From: Phoronis ovalis
Lineage: Eukaryota; Phoronida; Phoronidae
Length of the DNA stretch: 10,190 nucleotides
Direction of reading: 5' to 3'
NCBI GenBank assembly: GCA_028565635.1
Contig: JAOXYB010015332.1
Coordinates: 1-10,190 of the forward strand
Below, piece after piece: positions 1 through 8,071 of this stretch; position 1 is the first letter of the stretch, and each line of letters opens with the position of its first letter. Below the pieces are notes generated by a model that was given only the letters and a program-made list of their open reading frames with translations, ran no database searches and was not told where the DNA came from. The translations under genes were made by a program, and so were the position numbers.

Positions 1-275
1 TGGAACAATTATTATTACCTACAAAAGGACAATTCCTTAATATTAACAATATGGCTCTGGACCACTCACCAGGCCAACCACAAAGCAGCATATCCTATAA
101 ATAGGATAAGCAGCAAAAAGATTACCAATACGTAGACATGGAAATTGGCTCAAACTGTAGTTCTTACATGTCTACATAATTATACAAAAACTAAATAAAT
201 AATTAAAAATGCGTATACTGAATCCCCATAATTTCAAATGAATTGATATATGTTTCTGTTTATAACACAACATAC
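1..275 (-). other. Start of the intron downstream of exon E, possibly reaching a further exon at the window edge
   Basis: Begins with the GTATGT donor of exon E at 275-274. A good acceptor, AATTGTCCTTTTGTAG, ends at 19, so a next exon could begin at 18 in phase 1 (GGT AAT AAT AAT TGT TCC), but only 18 bases are visible and no domain can be recognised. A perfect 8-bp inverted repeat (TATCCTAT/ATAGGATA, 91-108) and a 25-bp acceptor-donor pair (70-94) also lie here. Confidence 0.5.
91..108. repeat. Perfect short palindrome
   Basis: TATCCTAT, a 2-base AA centre, then ATAGGATA. It overlaps the acceptor of the 25-bp candidate microexon at 70-94. It is short enough to be chance. Confidence 0.5.
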
Positions 276-554
276 CTGTAATTAGTACAGGGATGTCTAA
301 ATGGTCTTCACCGGCACTGTTTTGCACATGAACCATATAAGTGCCATGGTCTGATGCCTGCGCTTTCTTTATAGTTAAAACAGTATGGTCCTCTACTATA
401 TCAATAAAGCACAGCTGATTTGTCTCCACATACTGTCCATCTTTCTTCCATGAGACTTCTGGTTTTGGTAACCCAGAGAAACAGCATTTTAAACTAATTT
501 CTTCGCCTTGAATAACTTCTGTTGGGAGTGGACCTTCATTGACACGGGCAGGCA
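276..554 (-). CDS. Exon E: complete Ig domain 4 in one phase 1-1 exon
   Basis: Length is 279 bp (93 codons), in phase 1 at both ends: a symmetric single-domain exon of the type that is shuffled or skipped without breaking the frame. The acceptor is TATATCTTACCCAG|TGCCTG (AG at 556-555) with a clear pyrimidine tract. The donor is ATTACAG|GTATGT (GT at 275-274). The split codon G|TG gives Val and the join NLYVQ-VPARVNEG. Domain landmarks are ISLKCCFSGLPKPEVSWKKDG (B-strand Cys 978, Trp 990), TVLTIKKAQASDHGTYMVHV and NSAGED. The F-strand Cys is Val (1029), so there is no canonical disulfide. An extra adjacent Cys (979) follows the B-strand Cys. The last intact codons read VLIT, then a split Gly/other codon leads out of the window region. 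Cytoplasmic muscle-type Ig identity is likely; the binding partner is unknown. Confidence 0.92.
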
Positions 555-1750
555 CTGGGTAAGATATACAACGTATGGTAATTTAACACAAGTAAAGTCA
601 ATGGTTTCTTTAAACAATTTAAAATGGGTATATGACACCATAACAAAACATATAAATACTTCACACCATCTATCAAAGACTAATCTTTAAAAATGTTGCT
701 TCCTTCAGAATCTGATATAATTGAAATTAAACCTGTCAAATTTTGACTATTCGAAAAGTAAGCCAATTCAGATTTAAGAAAACACAATGTACACTTGCAT
801 AAAGATTGTAACCCATGGAAAATAAAGATGGAACAACAGTGAAGTAGTTTGCTGACATCTCACAAGCCTCTTGCAAGATCTTCAGGTACCTTCAGAAGGT
901 GCATTCATAATTCAACCCATATTTTTGCCAACAAAGTGAAGTGTCAGATATAATGCATACATTTTTGGAAAGATAACATTTACAAAACAAAATGTTGTGT
1001 AGTTGAAATTTTATCACATGATTGTTCCTAAGACGGCATTTAGGAAAAATGATTCTCGTTTGAAATCCAAAAAAGTACATATGACAAAACAATCATGAAA
1101 TTTTGCAAAAAGCTATATTTATAGCCAATTTATTGAAATTTGGTGTATGAAGCCACACCACAACAGATGCATACAATAATTTTGACAATTAAAGTGTAAT
1201 GTTTGATTAAGTTATGCAGTGGCATTTTGATCCAATAACTACTTTTATTTGTAAATTATTTCATAGGGTAAAGAGCTAGTACAGCATGAATTTATATATT
1301 TTTTTATATCAGTGTGGTTCAACACAAAGGTTTCAACTAAAATTAATTACTGAACAATTTAAGGAAATGAAGGGGGGGAAATAAGAAACAGTTAAATGAA
1401 ACTTTACAGAAGGTATAAATAGCATGCTCTGTCTCCCAGAAATGCAGAATGGAGAGCAATAAATTTACCCCTATAACTAAATCTAGCATTACTTTGTAAA
1501 TAATAGAAATAGTTAAGAAGTTTAAATTGAATTAACAGTAGATTACTGTAATTAAATTATTCATTAAAGTTTAATCTGTCATAGATTGAAACATTCCATT
1601 TTACCAAATAAATACATATTAAAGAGGGATCAACTCAGTTATTTAAAAATCACAAGGATTTTAGTACAAAAATGTTAAGAAGATAACAAAGATGTGAGAT
1701 TAGAAACAGAAAGTGGCAGTAGCAATGAAAAATGGCTAATTACTACTTAC

Positions 1751-1804
1751 TGCAAGAAATATAATGAGTCAGTGCCATCACAGTTACTGTGTTTTGTGCC
1801 GTAA
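1751..1804 (-). other. Candidate cassette exon, 54 bp, phase 1-1
   Basis: Minus strand. The acceptor is GTCACCCCCGGGATAG (AG at 1806-1805) and the donor TTGCA|GTAAGTAG (GT at 1750-1749), a consensus match. The length is exactly 18 codons with no stop in the phase-1 frame set by exons D and E. It would insert VTAQNTVTVMALTHYISC plus a split codon between Ig3 and Ig4. The sequence is less AT-rich than the surrounding intron. There is no homology evidence, and chance acceptor-donor pairs are expected in 5 kb. Confidence 0.22.
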
Positions 1805-1901
1805 CTATCCCGGGGGTGACAGGCAATATGAAAGTAGTTCGGGTTTTTAAAAAAGCCTCTAATGGAGTGACTCTTGAGCTCAAAAATTAGTCATAGTGAA
1901 C

Positions 1902-1965
1902 TGTTGAAAAAAATAACACCCAAAGGGAGTGACTATGTTGAAAAAAAGGACTAAGGGAATGACTG
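1902..1965. repeat. Degenerate short tandem repeat, two units of 34 and 30 bp
   Basis: TGTTGAAAAAAA…GGGAGTGACTA (1902-1935) is followed directly by TGTTGAAAAAAA…GGGAATGACTG (1936-1965). A third, weaker partner (AATGGAGTGACTCT, 1861-1874) precedes them. It is intronic, with no evident function. Confidence 0.5.
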
Positions 1966-2576
1966 CAAGTCATCGTAATTGAGTAATCTAAAACATTAAA
2001 TGATGTATTATCATGTTGAAGTGAAATGATAAAAAAAACCTCAAACAAGGCTGTATATATTGTATATATGTTGTAACGGCAAAGGCTTAAAGCCTATTGT
2101 TACTTTCCATTTATTTTAGTGCTGTACTTCTGATCTGTAAATATTATCAAGATTGTACAATTATTTTTTAACTAAAAATAGTAACTTACTGCTGTATTTC
2201 CTTATGAAATCAGAAATAGTAGATTAACACACATGCATCAGTAAATGCCTTTTAATGCATTTGTATAAATAATTACTTGTACCAAGTTAATTCCAAAACA
2301 GCAAATTACTTCCTATTATCCATATTTGGTATAAAGTACAAGGGGATACTGAATTGAAAATATACCCATATTTGGACATGATAGGTCATGAACAAATATG
2401 GTGGTAAGAAAAACATTTTTTTTTCTTTTTAAATTTGTACAGAATCAGAGCTGGGCATCATGTTTTTACATCTAAGTTTAGAAAAAAAATGTATGGAGGT
2501 TTGCTGTAGAATTCAGTAGAATAAAGTACAGGTTGGAAACTAGATATATTTTAGTCCCAAATTTGACGCAAATGAA

Positions 2577-2651
2577 GTGTAATATCTTCAAAAAAACACA
2601 CCCTTTGTGATTTTAGGCAGAAAATACCCAAAGGGGTAATGCATATTACAC
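2577..2651. repeat. Nested inverted repeats (two-stem hairpin)
   Basis: The outer arms GTGTAATAT (2577-2585) and ATATTACAC (2643-2651) enclose the inner arms CCCTTTG (2601-2607) and CAAAGGG (2629-2635). This gives a 75-base foldable unit with unequal internal loops. No known RNA family is recognised. Confidence 0.4.
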
Positions 2652-3194
2652 GCAGACAGCTCTAAAAAACTACCATTTCATGCCAGTATTTGTTGGAACA
2701 TGCATACCCACTTTCATACTGCTTGCCTCTTCCCCAAGGTAACTATGTATCAATGTAACATGCTGTTTATGAAAATGTTATTTAAACATCAATGAATAAT
2801 TCAAAATTATCTGTTGAGTTGCACAACAAATTCACATTTATTATAATGTAAATGCATTCATTAAAAATAGCATGCATGCCATTATCAAAACATATATTAT
2901 ACAGCACAAAAAGATCAATGAGTGGTTACATAAAACACACCACAGGAGGTTAGAACTTATAAAAATTAATTTTCCTTTGTATCAGCACTAATACATTTCT
3001 TGATTCAACTCAGGGCCTTACATTATGGTAAACATATTTTAATATATTACATAAAATATGTCTTATCTAAGAAATCAATTTGACTAAAGGATATAGTTAC
3101 ACTTGCTGTGAATTGAAAGATTACCAGTTGTTTTATCATTAAGACAAGTTTAATCTTTCTAGGATCTATGTATTACAATTATAGGATGTAATAT

Positions 3195-3284
3195 TTACAA
3201 CATATCTTTAAGAATATCTTTAAACTCACTAGAGCTATCTTCTACTGAACCTGTAGTATCCATACCTTTTAAAGGTGGCTGATA
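3195..3284 (-). other. Candidate C-terminal coding tail (29 codons plus stop), phase 0
   Basis: Minus strand. An acceptor-like AGTTCTAAACAG (AG at 3286-3285) is followed by a coding-looking frame, YQPPLKGMDTTG then SVEDSSSEFKDILKDML, ending TAA at 3197-3195. The composition (acidic, Ser-rich, with a short amphipathic end) is unlike translated AT-rich intron. The frame needs a phase-0 upstream donor, which none of the recognised exons supplies. It could be an alternative terminal exon reached through another exon, a fragment of a retrocopy, or chance. Confidence 0.2.
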
Positions 3285-3509
3285 CTGTTTAGAACTTATT
3301 CACACAGGTTTTCACGTTTTTTTTTTGTAAATTGGCATCACCAATACTATTTTTGTATGAAAGACATAATTATATAAAGTTAATAAACAGACCTGGTCAG
3401 ATTTTCAGCAGTTAAAAATAATTTACAACTCTGACACAAAGAACCATGTGTTACAGATTTTGATACCAAGGATTTAGGAAAAATTAAATACCAGATAACT
3501 GTCCTAATG

Positions 3510-4019
3510 TACAGGGTGACACACAATAAATAGGCCGATATAAACATTCACCACATTTAAATGTTTTTGATTTTCTATGCAGATGTATTAAATTCAATAG
3601 AAATGTAACAGACGACTCTGCTATTCTGACAGCCTTTTTTGTTGTTGAACTCAGAAAATACTATCGGGTCAAAATGTACAACTATTTAGTCAAAAAAAGA
3701 TTTCCGAACAAAATTTAATCTACTATTTATGATGTTTTAGGAACTTTAGGCTCTTAAAAATTGAGTTTTCTGTATCAAACAGTAATTAAATTAGCCATGA
3801 TTTTGAAAGATAGTCTCAATTGGCACCTGTTGCTACAGCCCTAGCAGTATTCTGAAAATTCATGTGCTGGAGGATGACATGTAAACAACACATGTACTAA
3901 TACGCTTATTGTCCCCCTCAATTATCCACTTACTTATGCTAAAGTTCTGTTATATTTATTATAAATAAATTAATTTTTCTATTTGGCCTATTTATTTCAC
4001 CTCACTCTTTAGGTGACCA
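3510..4019. mobile_element. Possible degraded short terminal-inverted-repeat element
   Basis: AATAAATAGGCC at 3525-3536 is matched by its perfect inverse GGCCTATTTATT at 3985-3996. Outside these arms, GGTGAC (left) and TCACC (right) also correspond with a small gap. The left end reads TACAGGGTGACACACA, a type of terminus often seen in dispersed animal repeats. There is no coding capacity and no clear target-site duplication, and a 12-bp inverted match alone is not rare in 10 kb of AT-rich DNA. Boundaries are approximate. Confidence 0.25.
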
Positions 4020-4232
4020 GTATTCCATAATTTATAACGAAAATACTTAGTGTGCAATAGGTAAATAATGCTATTTCTTAAAATCTGCAAACAAAAATAA
4101 GGCATGTTTCCTAAATTGATGTTAAAACATAATATACTAATATCTAAATAAAACTGAATGTTAAATTATAGGCTTATTCCATGATGACCTTAGATATAGG
4201 GTCCATTAATAAATTGGAATATCAGCATTTCT

Positions 4233-4324
4233 TCACTGGATCAGGGAGTTGAGGACATGAAGAATGAGCACACACATCACAAGAAAATACATGGAAGGGT
4301 CAGCTGTAGCAGGTACTGACTCAG
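4233..4324 (-). other. Candidate alternative last exon with hydrophobic C-terminal tail
   Basis: Minus strand. The acceptor TTTAATTATTTTTATTTCAG (AG at 4326-4325) is strong. Read in the phase-1 frame left by exon D, it gives AESVPATADPS followed by MYFLVMCVLILHVLNSLIQ and TGA at 4235-4233. The stretch is visibly richer in G+C than its flanks. The tail resembles a single hydrophobic anchor, but nothing else in the protein suggests membrane targeting. The nearest downstream AATAAA on this strand is at 3996-3991. It could be chance. Confidence 0.2.
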
Positions 4325-5319
4325 CTGAAATAAAAATAATTAAACTGTCTGCTGCTACTCATGTCTGTGAGTTTTGTTAGTGTGCATAAAGACAGGTTTA
4401 GTAGAATTGTGAGGCAATAAGAACTAATTAAGAGCTCAAGATGCATTGATGCAGTGTATTTGGCATTAACTGTCTCTTATTTTGAGAATCAAAATGAAAA
4501 GATAGACATATAAAAGTATACCTTTATGAATAAAACAAGGCTATATATATAAAGTTAAAGGTCAATCAAACATGTTCCTTTACAGTAAATGGTTTAAAAA
4601 GTTAACTGTGCTTGGTACATAATCTTAATGAATAGGCAAGACTTAAAATATGTTTCCTCATGTTTGAAAGGAGTGCAATTATTATTTAACAACACTTTCA
4701 CTATTTTTAGACAAAAAGCTGGCCATTGTGCTCCCTTGAGTACATGACTATCAAATACATAATAAAGAATTTTTATAACTGATACAGTCTTATTATTAAA
4801 ATTTTTTAGAACTGATATACCAAACCAAAGAAAACATATATGTATGTATAAGGCTTGTAGTTATAGTTTAAGTATTAATTTATACTACTTCAATGCAAAA
4901 TTATTAAGGATTTATCGGGCTGAAAAATGTACTCGTTTGTACTAGATAAAGTGAACTTTAATGTCAACTATAGCGAGTATGCTGCATTTAAATCTGCATG
5001 TGAAACATTTAAGCGACTTGTGAAGTTTATAATGAATTATCTCATGTAGATAAAAATAATCCATTACACTCACTGCATTTTCAAGAAATTACAAACACAA
5101 GATAGTGATAGCGGAAGACATGGAGTGGATTTACTTACAAAAAATGCTCCTTCGGTTTCTTCATCAAAGAAAATAATTGACAAAAGAATTTTTCATTGAA
5201 GTTTTTTTTTAAATTGACAAAAATAAAAGGGCTCAAACAGTTTAAAACAAGTCTAAAACAATTTGAATAGTGGACGGCATACGTGTACAGCATGATGATG
5301 ACAACATCTATCACATGTT

Positions 5320-5359
5320 GATAGCCATAAATGTCTATATATATATATATGTGGCTATC
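5320..5359. repeat. Imperfect inverted repeat around a (TA)n tract
   Basis: GATAGCCA (5320-5327) pairs with TGGCTATC (5352-5359). The interior, including a TA run at about 5336-5350, can continue the stem with some mismatches and wobble pairs. It lies 187-226 bases downstream of the exon D donor on the transcribed strand. Confidence 0.55.
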
Positions 5360-5545
5360 TCTTCATTTTCTTTGCATTCCACAGGTTGGAATATAATATG
5401 CCTCAATGTAGAGATCTAAAAGAAGCATTGACACACACAGATAGGAAACTTCACTCTCATATAAATCATAAGACATTAACCTGAAATATACAAAGCAGTA
5501 AAATAGCAAGCATTACAAATGTAGCATAATAATGACATTACAAAC

Positions 5546-5961
5546 CTTGAACATATAAATTTGCAGATGCAGTTGCCTGACCAGCCATGTTTTCTGCTTT
5601 GCATGTATAAGTCATTTCTGCATCATCCAACGTAGTATCAAGTATTTCTAAACAGGCTATGTCATTTTCATAATTCATCTTAAATTTGCTGCCATCTTCT
5701 ACTGGCATACCAGCAACCAACCAAGTTACATTTGGTGTTGGGTTGCCAACCAGTTGACATGTAAATTTTGCACACGATTTGATAGTACAAGTGACGTCTG
5801 TGATAGGTTCAGTGAAGGACGGCGGTATGAGATCTATCAACAGCTCTGCTGTGCACTCTGCCTTACCCAGATCATTACTAAGATGAACTGTGTAATCACC
5901 TTCATCACTTGCTGTACACTTTCTAATAGTCAATGTAGCAACATTTTTTTGAACAGTTATT
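5546..5961 (-). CDS. Exon D: second half of Ig domain 2 plus complete Ig domain 3
   Basis: Length is 416 bp, entering in phase 2 and leaving in phase 1. The acceptor is CTATTGTTACAG|AATAACTG (AG at 5963-5962) and the donor TTCAAG|GTTTGT (GT at 5545-5544). The first 43 residues complete Ig2: ATLTIRKCTASDEGDYTVHL has Val (residue 841) where the F-strand Cys normally sits. The rest is a whole I-set domain with all core residues: Cys in AKFTCQLVGNP (884), Trp in PNVTWLVAG (896), Cys in MTYTCKAENMAG (936) and the end NLYVQ. No intron separates Ig2 from Ig3 here, although domain borders elsewhere in the gene carry phase-1 introns, suggesting intron loss or domain fusion at this border. The frame continues upstream to 6230, but that stretch lacks Ig features and lies behind a good acceptor, so it is treated as intron. 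Confidence 0.92.
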
Positions 5962-6869
5962 CTGTAACAATAGATATCCAATAAATGTACACCAACCAAA
6001 TAATAACAATGACAAAATGTATGACATAACATAGGTGAAGGCATTTTTAATCTAGCATAAGATTGACCATAAACATTTCTTGTCCTTACTGATTCATTTG
6101 CTGAAATTTTGCATACAAAAAATAAACTGGTAGAGATGATCACTATCTTAGTGCATTTCACATATTTTCTACTAAGCAAGGAAACACATTTCCTAATTAG
6201 CGGATGTCTTGGGAAATGAAAAAAAATCAATATTCAGTTTCAAAGAAATTTAAACTGTAATAAAATTTAACATGAAAACAATATATAATCACAGTTCTTT
6301 GCGTACCGCAAGTATTGGCATATTTTTTGTGGCCAGACTAAATCTGATATAGCTTTTCTAATTTACTAATACCAAGATTTGTAATAACTAGCTATAGTGT
6401 CTACTTTTTCAGAAATAATGTTAATACTACAGCTCAATAGAAAAATGTATTTATTTAAAAAAAATTGAAATTTTTGATACTTTTTAATTCAATGAAATAT
6501 TAATTATTTCCATAACATTTTGATTTTAGGATAGGATTTTACAGTCAGTAGGAGTGCTTACTTTCTTATTAATTCAAAAATAACTGCTACAAAATTTAGT
6601 TTTTCTCAAAAAGTCAGTACATCCTAGCTAAATCATAACAAGTGTGCTTATGTATTCTGTCTTATGTTTAGAATTATATAGCTTGAATATAAATAAAATT
6701 GAACAATGTATATTTTTGGAAAATTTGTTTGATATGAATCATATTTTTTAATATAATTATATTTTGCTGTAATCAAATATACCTACATCATTTCATGTAA
6801 AACTGTAATTTTAATAGCTACAGATAAAATTGCTTGAATCCAGATAAATTCAGCTCTTAACATACTTAC
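5962..6869 (-). other. Intron between exons C and D (908 bp, phase 2)
   Basis: Starts GTAAGT and ends CTATTGTTACAG on the minus strand, interrupting Ig2 after the C' strand. Content is AT-rich with no gene, RNA or repeat that I can support. The open frame from 5962 to 6230 is read-through from exon D and looks non-coding. Confidence 0.9.
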
Positions 6870-7017
6870 ACATAATGTTTACCAGACAGCTGCTTCCCAT
6901 CTTTATACCATGTTACTGTAGGCATGGGTTTGCCTTTGATCTCACATTGCATTGTTACAATAGATCCAACAAGTTCTACCATGTCAGTCAATTTCTTGCT
7001 AAATGTAGGGGCTTCAC
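6870..7017 (-). CDS. Exon C: first half of Ig domain 2
   Basis: Length is 148 bp, entering in phase 1 and leaving in phase 2. The acceptor is TTTTAAAACAG|GTGAAG (AG at 7019-7018). The donor is CATTATGT|GTAAGT (GT at 6869-6868), a consensus match. It follows exon B as PSG-EAPTFSKKLTD, a typical linker and A-strand of a titin-like I-set module. It also carries the B strand SIVTMQCEIKGKP (Cys at joined residue 791) and the C strand PTVTWYKDGKQLSGKHY. The alternative cut CATTAT|GTGTAA would be phase 0 and would not match exon D. The phase-2 cut gives the continuous GKHYVITVQKN, so it is preferred. Confidence 0.9.
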
Positions 7018-7661
7018 CTGTTTTAAAATTAGACCCAAATAACTATAACCTTAGAATTAAAGAATTTATATAAAGGAAGGAGAAAAAGAAACTGATACAA
7101 CACCGAATACTGTATCTGTGATAACAGTGATAGCTTCGAGCTGAAATATAAAAAGATGCATTTACTTTTAACAAAACAACAGTAAATTACTAAACAACTT
7201 TTGTCATATCTTTCTAACAAATCTTCAGAATAAAACTTTAGCAGATATAATTTTTAAAAATAATGGGGCATTATATCATGTAGCTTGTTTTAAAGAGAGT
7301 TCTTTTAAAAATCCTTGAAACAACTGTTTTTCAGAATTTTAAGATTGAAGATTAGTGGGTAATCCAGGTATTATTCAAAATATTAATTTTAAAAATTAAC
7401 AAGTAATCAATTATTCACTCTACATAAATTGCTCTGTTGCAGATAAAATAAAAAAGAGATATCAGTGCAGCAATATCAAACAAATAGTTTTTTTTTCAGA
7501 TTTGATACTCATAAGCAGTCAGTCAATTAAAAAATCAACAGCGCCATTTAAAAAGTATAATTTATACTCCATTTACAACATATCATTGTAATGCATAAAA
7601 TTCAGTAATAAAAAACAGTGTTCAGGGAATTACTAAAGTTGTGCATATGAGGGACACATAC
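7018..7661 (-). other. Intron between exons B and C (644 bp, phase 1)
   Basis: Starts GTATGT and ends TTTTAAAACAG on the minus strand, at the Ig1/Ig2 border. A pyrimidine-rich stretch (minus strand, about 7070-7100) precedes the acceptor at some distance. A second strong acceptor-like site, TTTTTATATTTCAG, ends at 7142 and is followed by a short GC-richer open stretch. No frame-preserving exon with a convincing donor could be built from it. Otherwise this is AT-rich non-coding sequence. Confidence 0.88.
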
Positions 7662-7843
7662 CAGAGGGTTGTACAAACAGTTCAGCAGTGCATGTGGTGG
7701 TACCAGCTACATTCTGTGCCTGACATGTGTATTCAGCATCATCATCAACAGTAACAAAGGTGATCACCAGTGTACACATGCCATCATTCTCAGTTAAAAC
7801 CATGTAGTGCTCGCTAATACCGATCAGTTCACCATCCTTATAC
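7662..7843 (-). CDS. Exon B: second half of Ig domain 1
   Basis: Length is 182 bp, entering in phase 2 and leaving in phase 1. The acceptor is GGCCATAG|GTATAAG (AG at 7845-7844) and the donor CTCTG|GTATGT (GT at 7661-7660). The G at 7843 completes the Trp begun in exon A, giving DITWYKDGELIG, the classic Ig C-strand motif. The exon then encodes the C' to G strands, including DDDAEYTCQAQNVAG (F-strand Cys at joined residue 746) and TAELFV in the G strand. The frame is open throughout and the join restores a normal-length I-set domain of about 92 residues. The B-strand position that pairs with this Cys is Val (residue 694, exon A), so the usual disulfide cannot form, consistent with a cytoplasmic protein. 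The exon was too short to stand out as a long frame; it was found by splice phase and motif. Confidence 0.9.
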
Positions 7844-8071
7844 CTATGGCCAGATTAAAGTAGTTTTTGTTGCAACACAATACTAGTCACAATACCCACA
7901 CACAAAATTTCACAACATTCAAATTTTTTGATAAATGGTACTAGAAGATTTTGTTGATGCATGGTTATCAGCAGATTTGCAAAGTTTGGTAAAATAGGAC
8001 TTCTTTCTGCTTTTTTTAAACATAATGTTTTTCGATATATAAAAGGATTTACTTAAATTATATAAGCTCAC
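7844..8071 (-). other. Intron between exons A and B (228 bp, phase 2)
   Basis: Starts GTGAGC and ends GGCCATAG on the minus strand. The pyrimidine tract before the acceptor is weak. It interrupts the Trp codon of Ig1. No other feature was seen in it. Confidence 0.9.

Larger units (their letters stand above)
555..5545 (-). other. Large intron between exons D and E (4991 bp, phase 1)
   Basis: Starts GTTTGT and ends TATATCTTACCCAG on the minus strand, at the Ig3/Ig4 border. It is AT-rich with many A/T runs. No long open frame, transposase or tRNA is seen. The short open frames at 508-690 (plus) and 892-1092 (minus) have no domain features. Notable contents are listed separately: candidate exons at 1751-1804, 3195-3284 and 4233-4324; hairpins at 2577-2651 and 5320-5359; a degenerate tandem repeat at 1902-1965; and a possible degraded element at 3510-4019. 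Its size compared with the other introns leaves room for skipped or alternative exons. Confidence 0.88.

Noticed and set aside
508-690. Plus-strand open frame of 60 codons
   Set aside because: It overlaps exon E antisense and runs into AT-rich intron, with no recognisable features.
703-850. Open stretch on the minus strand after an AG, reading ANYFTVVPSLFSMG and onward
   Set aside because: The acceptor lacks a pyrimidine tract and the peptide looks like random AT-rich translation.
892-1092. Minus-strand open frame of 66 codons in the large intron
   Set aside because: The composition is that of translated AT-rich DNA, with no Ig landmarks and no good phase-matched splice sites.
2641-2760. 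Locally GC-richer segment with a plus-strand donor-like CCCCAAG|GTAACT
   Set aside because: No matching acceptor, and no domain-like or convincing frame was found on either strand.
5138-5157. Possible 20-bp microexon with a GTAAGT donor and a pyrimidine-rich acceptor (minus strand)
   Set aside because: The available acceptors give 20, 11 or 8 bp, none a multiple of three, so it would break the phase 1-1 join; it is probably a cryptic site.
5754-5984. Plus-strand open frame of 76 codons
   Set aside because: It is antisense to exon D with no domain features and crosses the exon boundary.
5962-6230. N-terminal extension of the exon D frame, starting with a Met and a hydrophobic stretch
   Set aside because: It lies behind a good acceptor, has no Ig features, and the spliced join from exon C restores a complete Ig2; it is intron read-through.
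7029-7220. Minus-strand open frame of 63 codons between exons B and C
   Set aside because: It reads through the pyrimidine tract of an intron. The acceptor-like site inside it gives no convincing frame-preserving exon, and the B-C join is already perfect without it.
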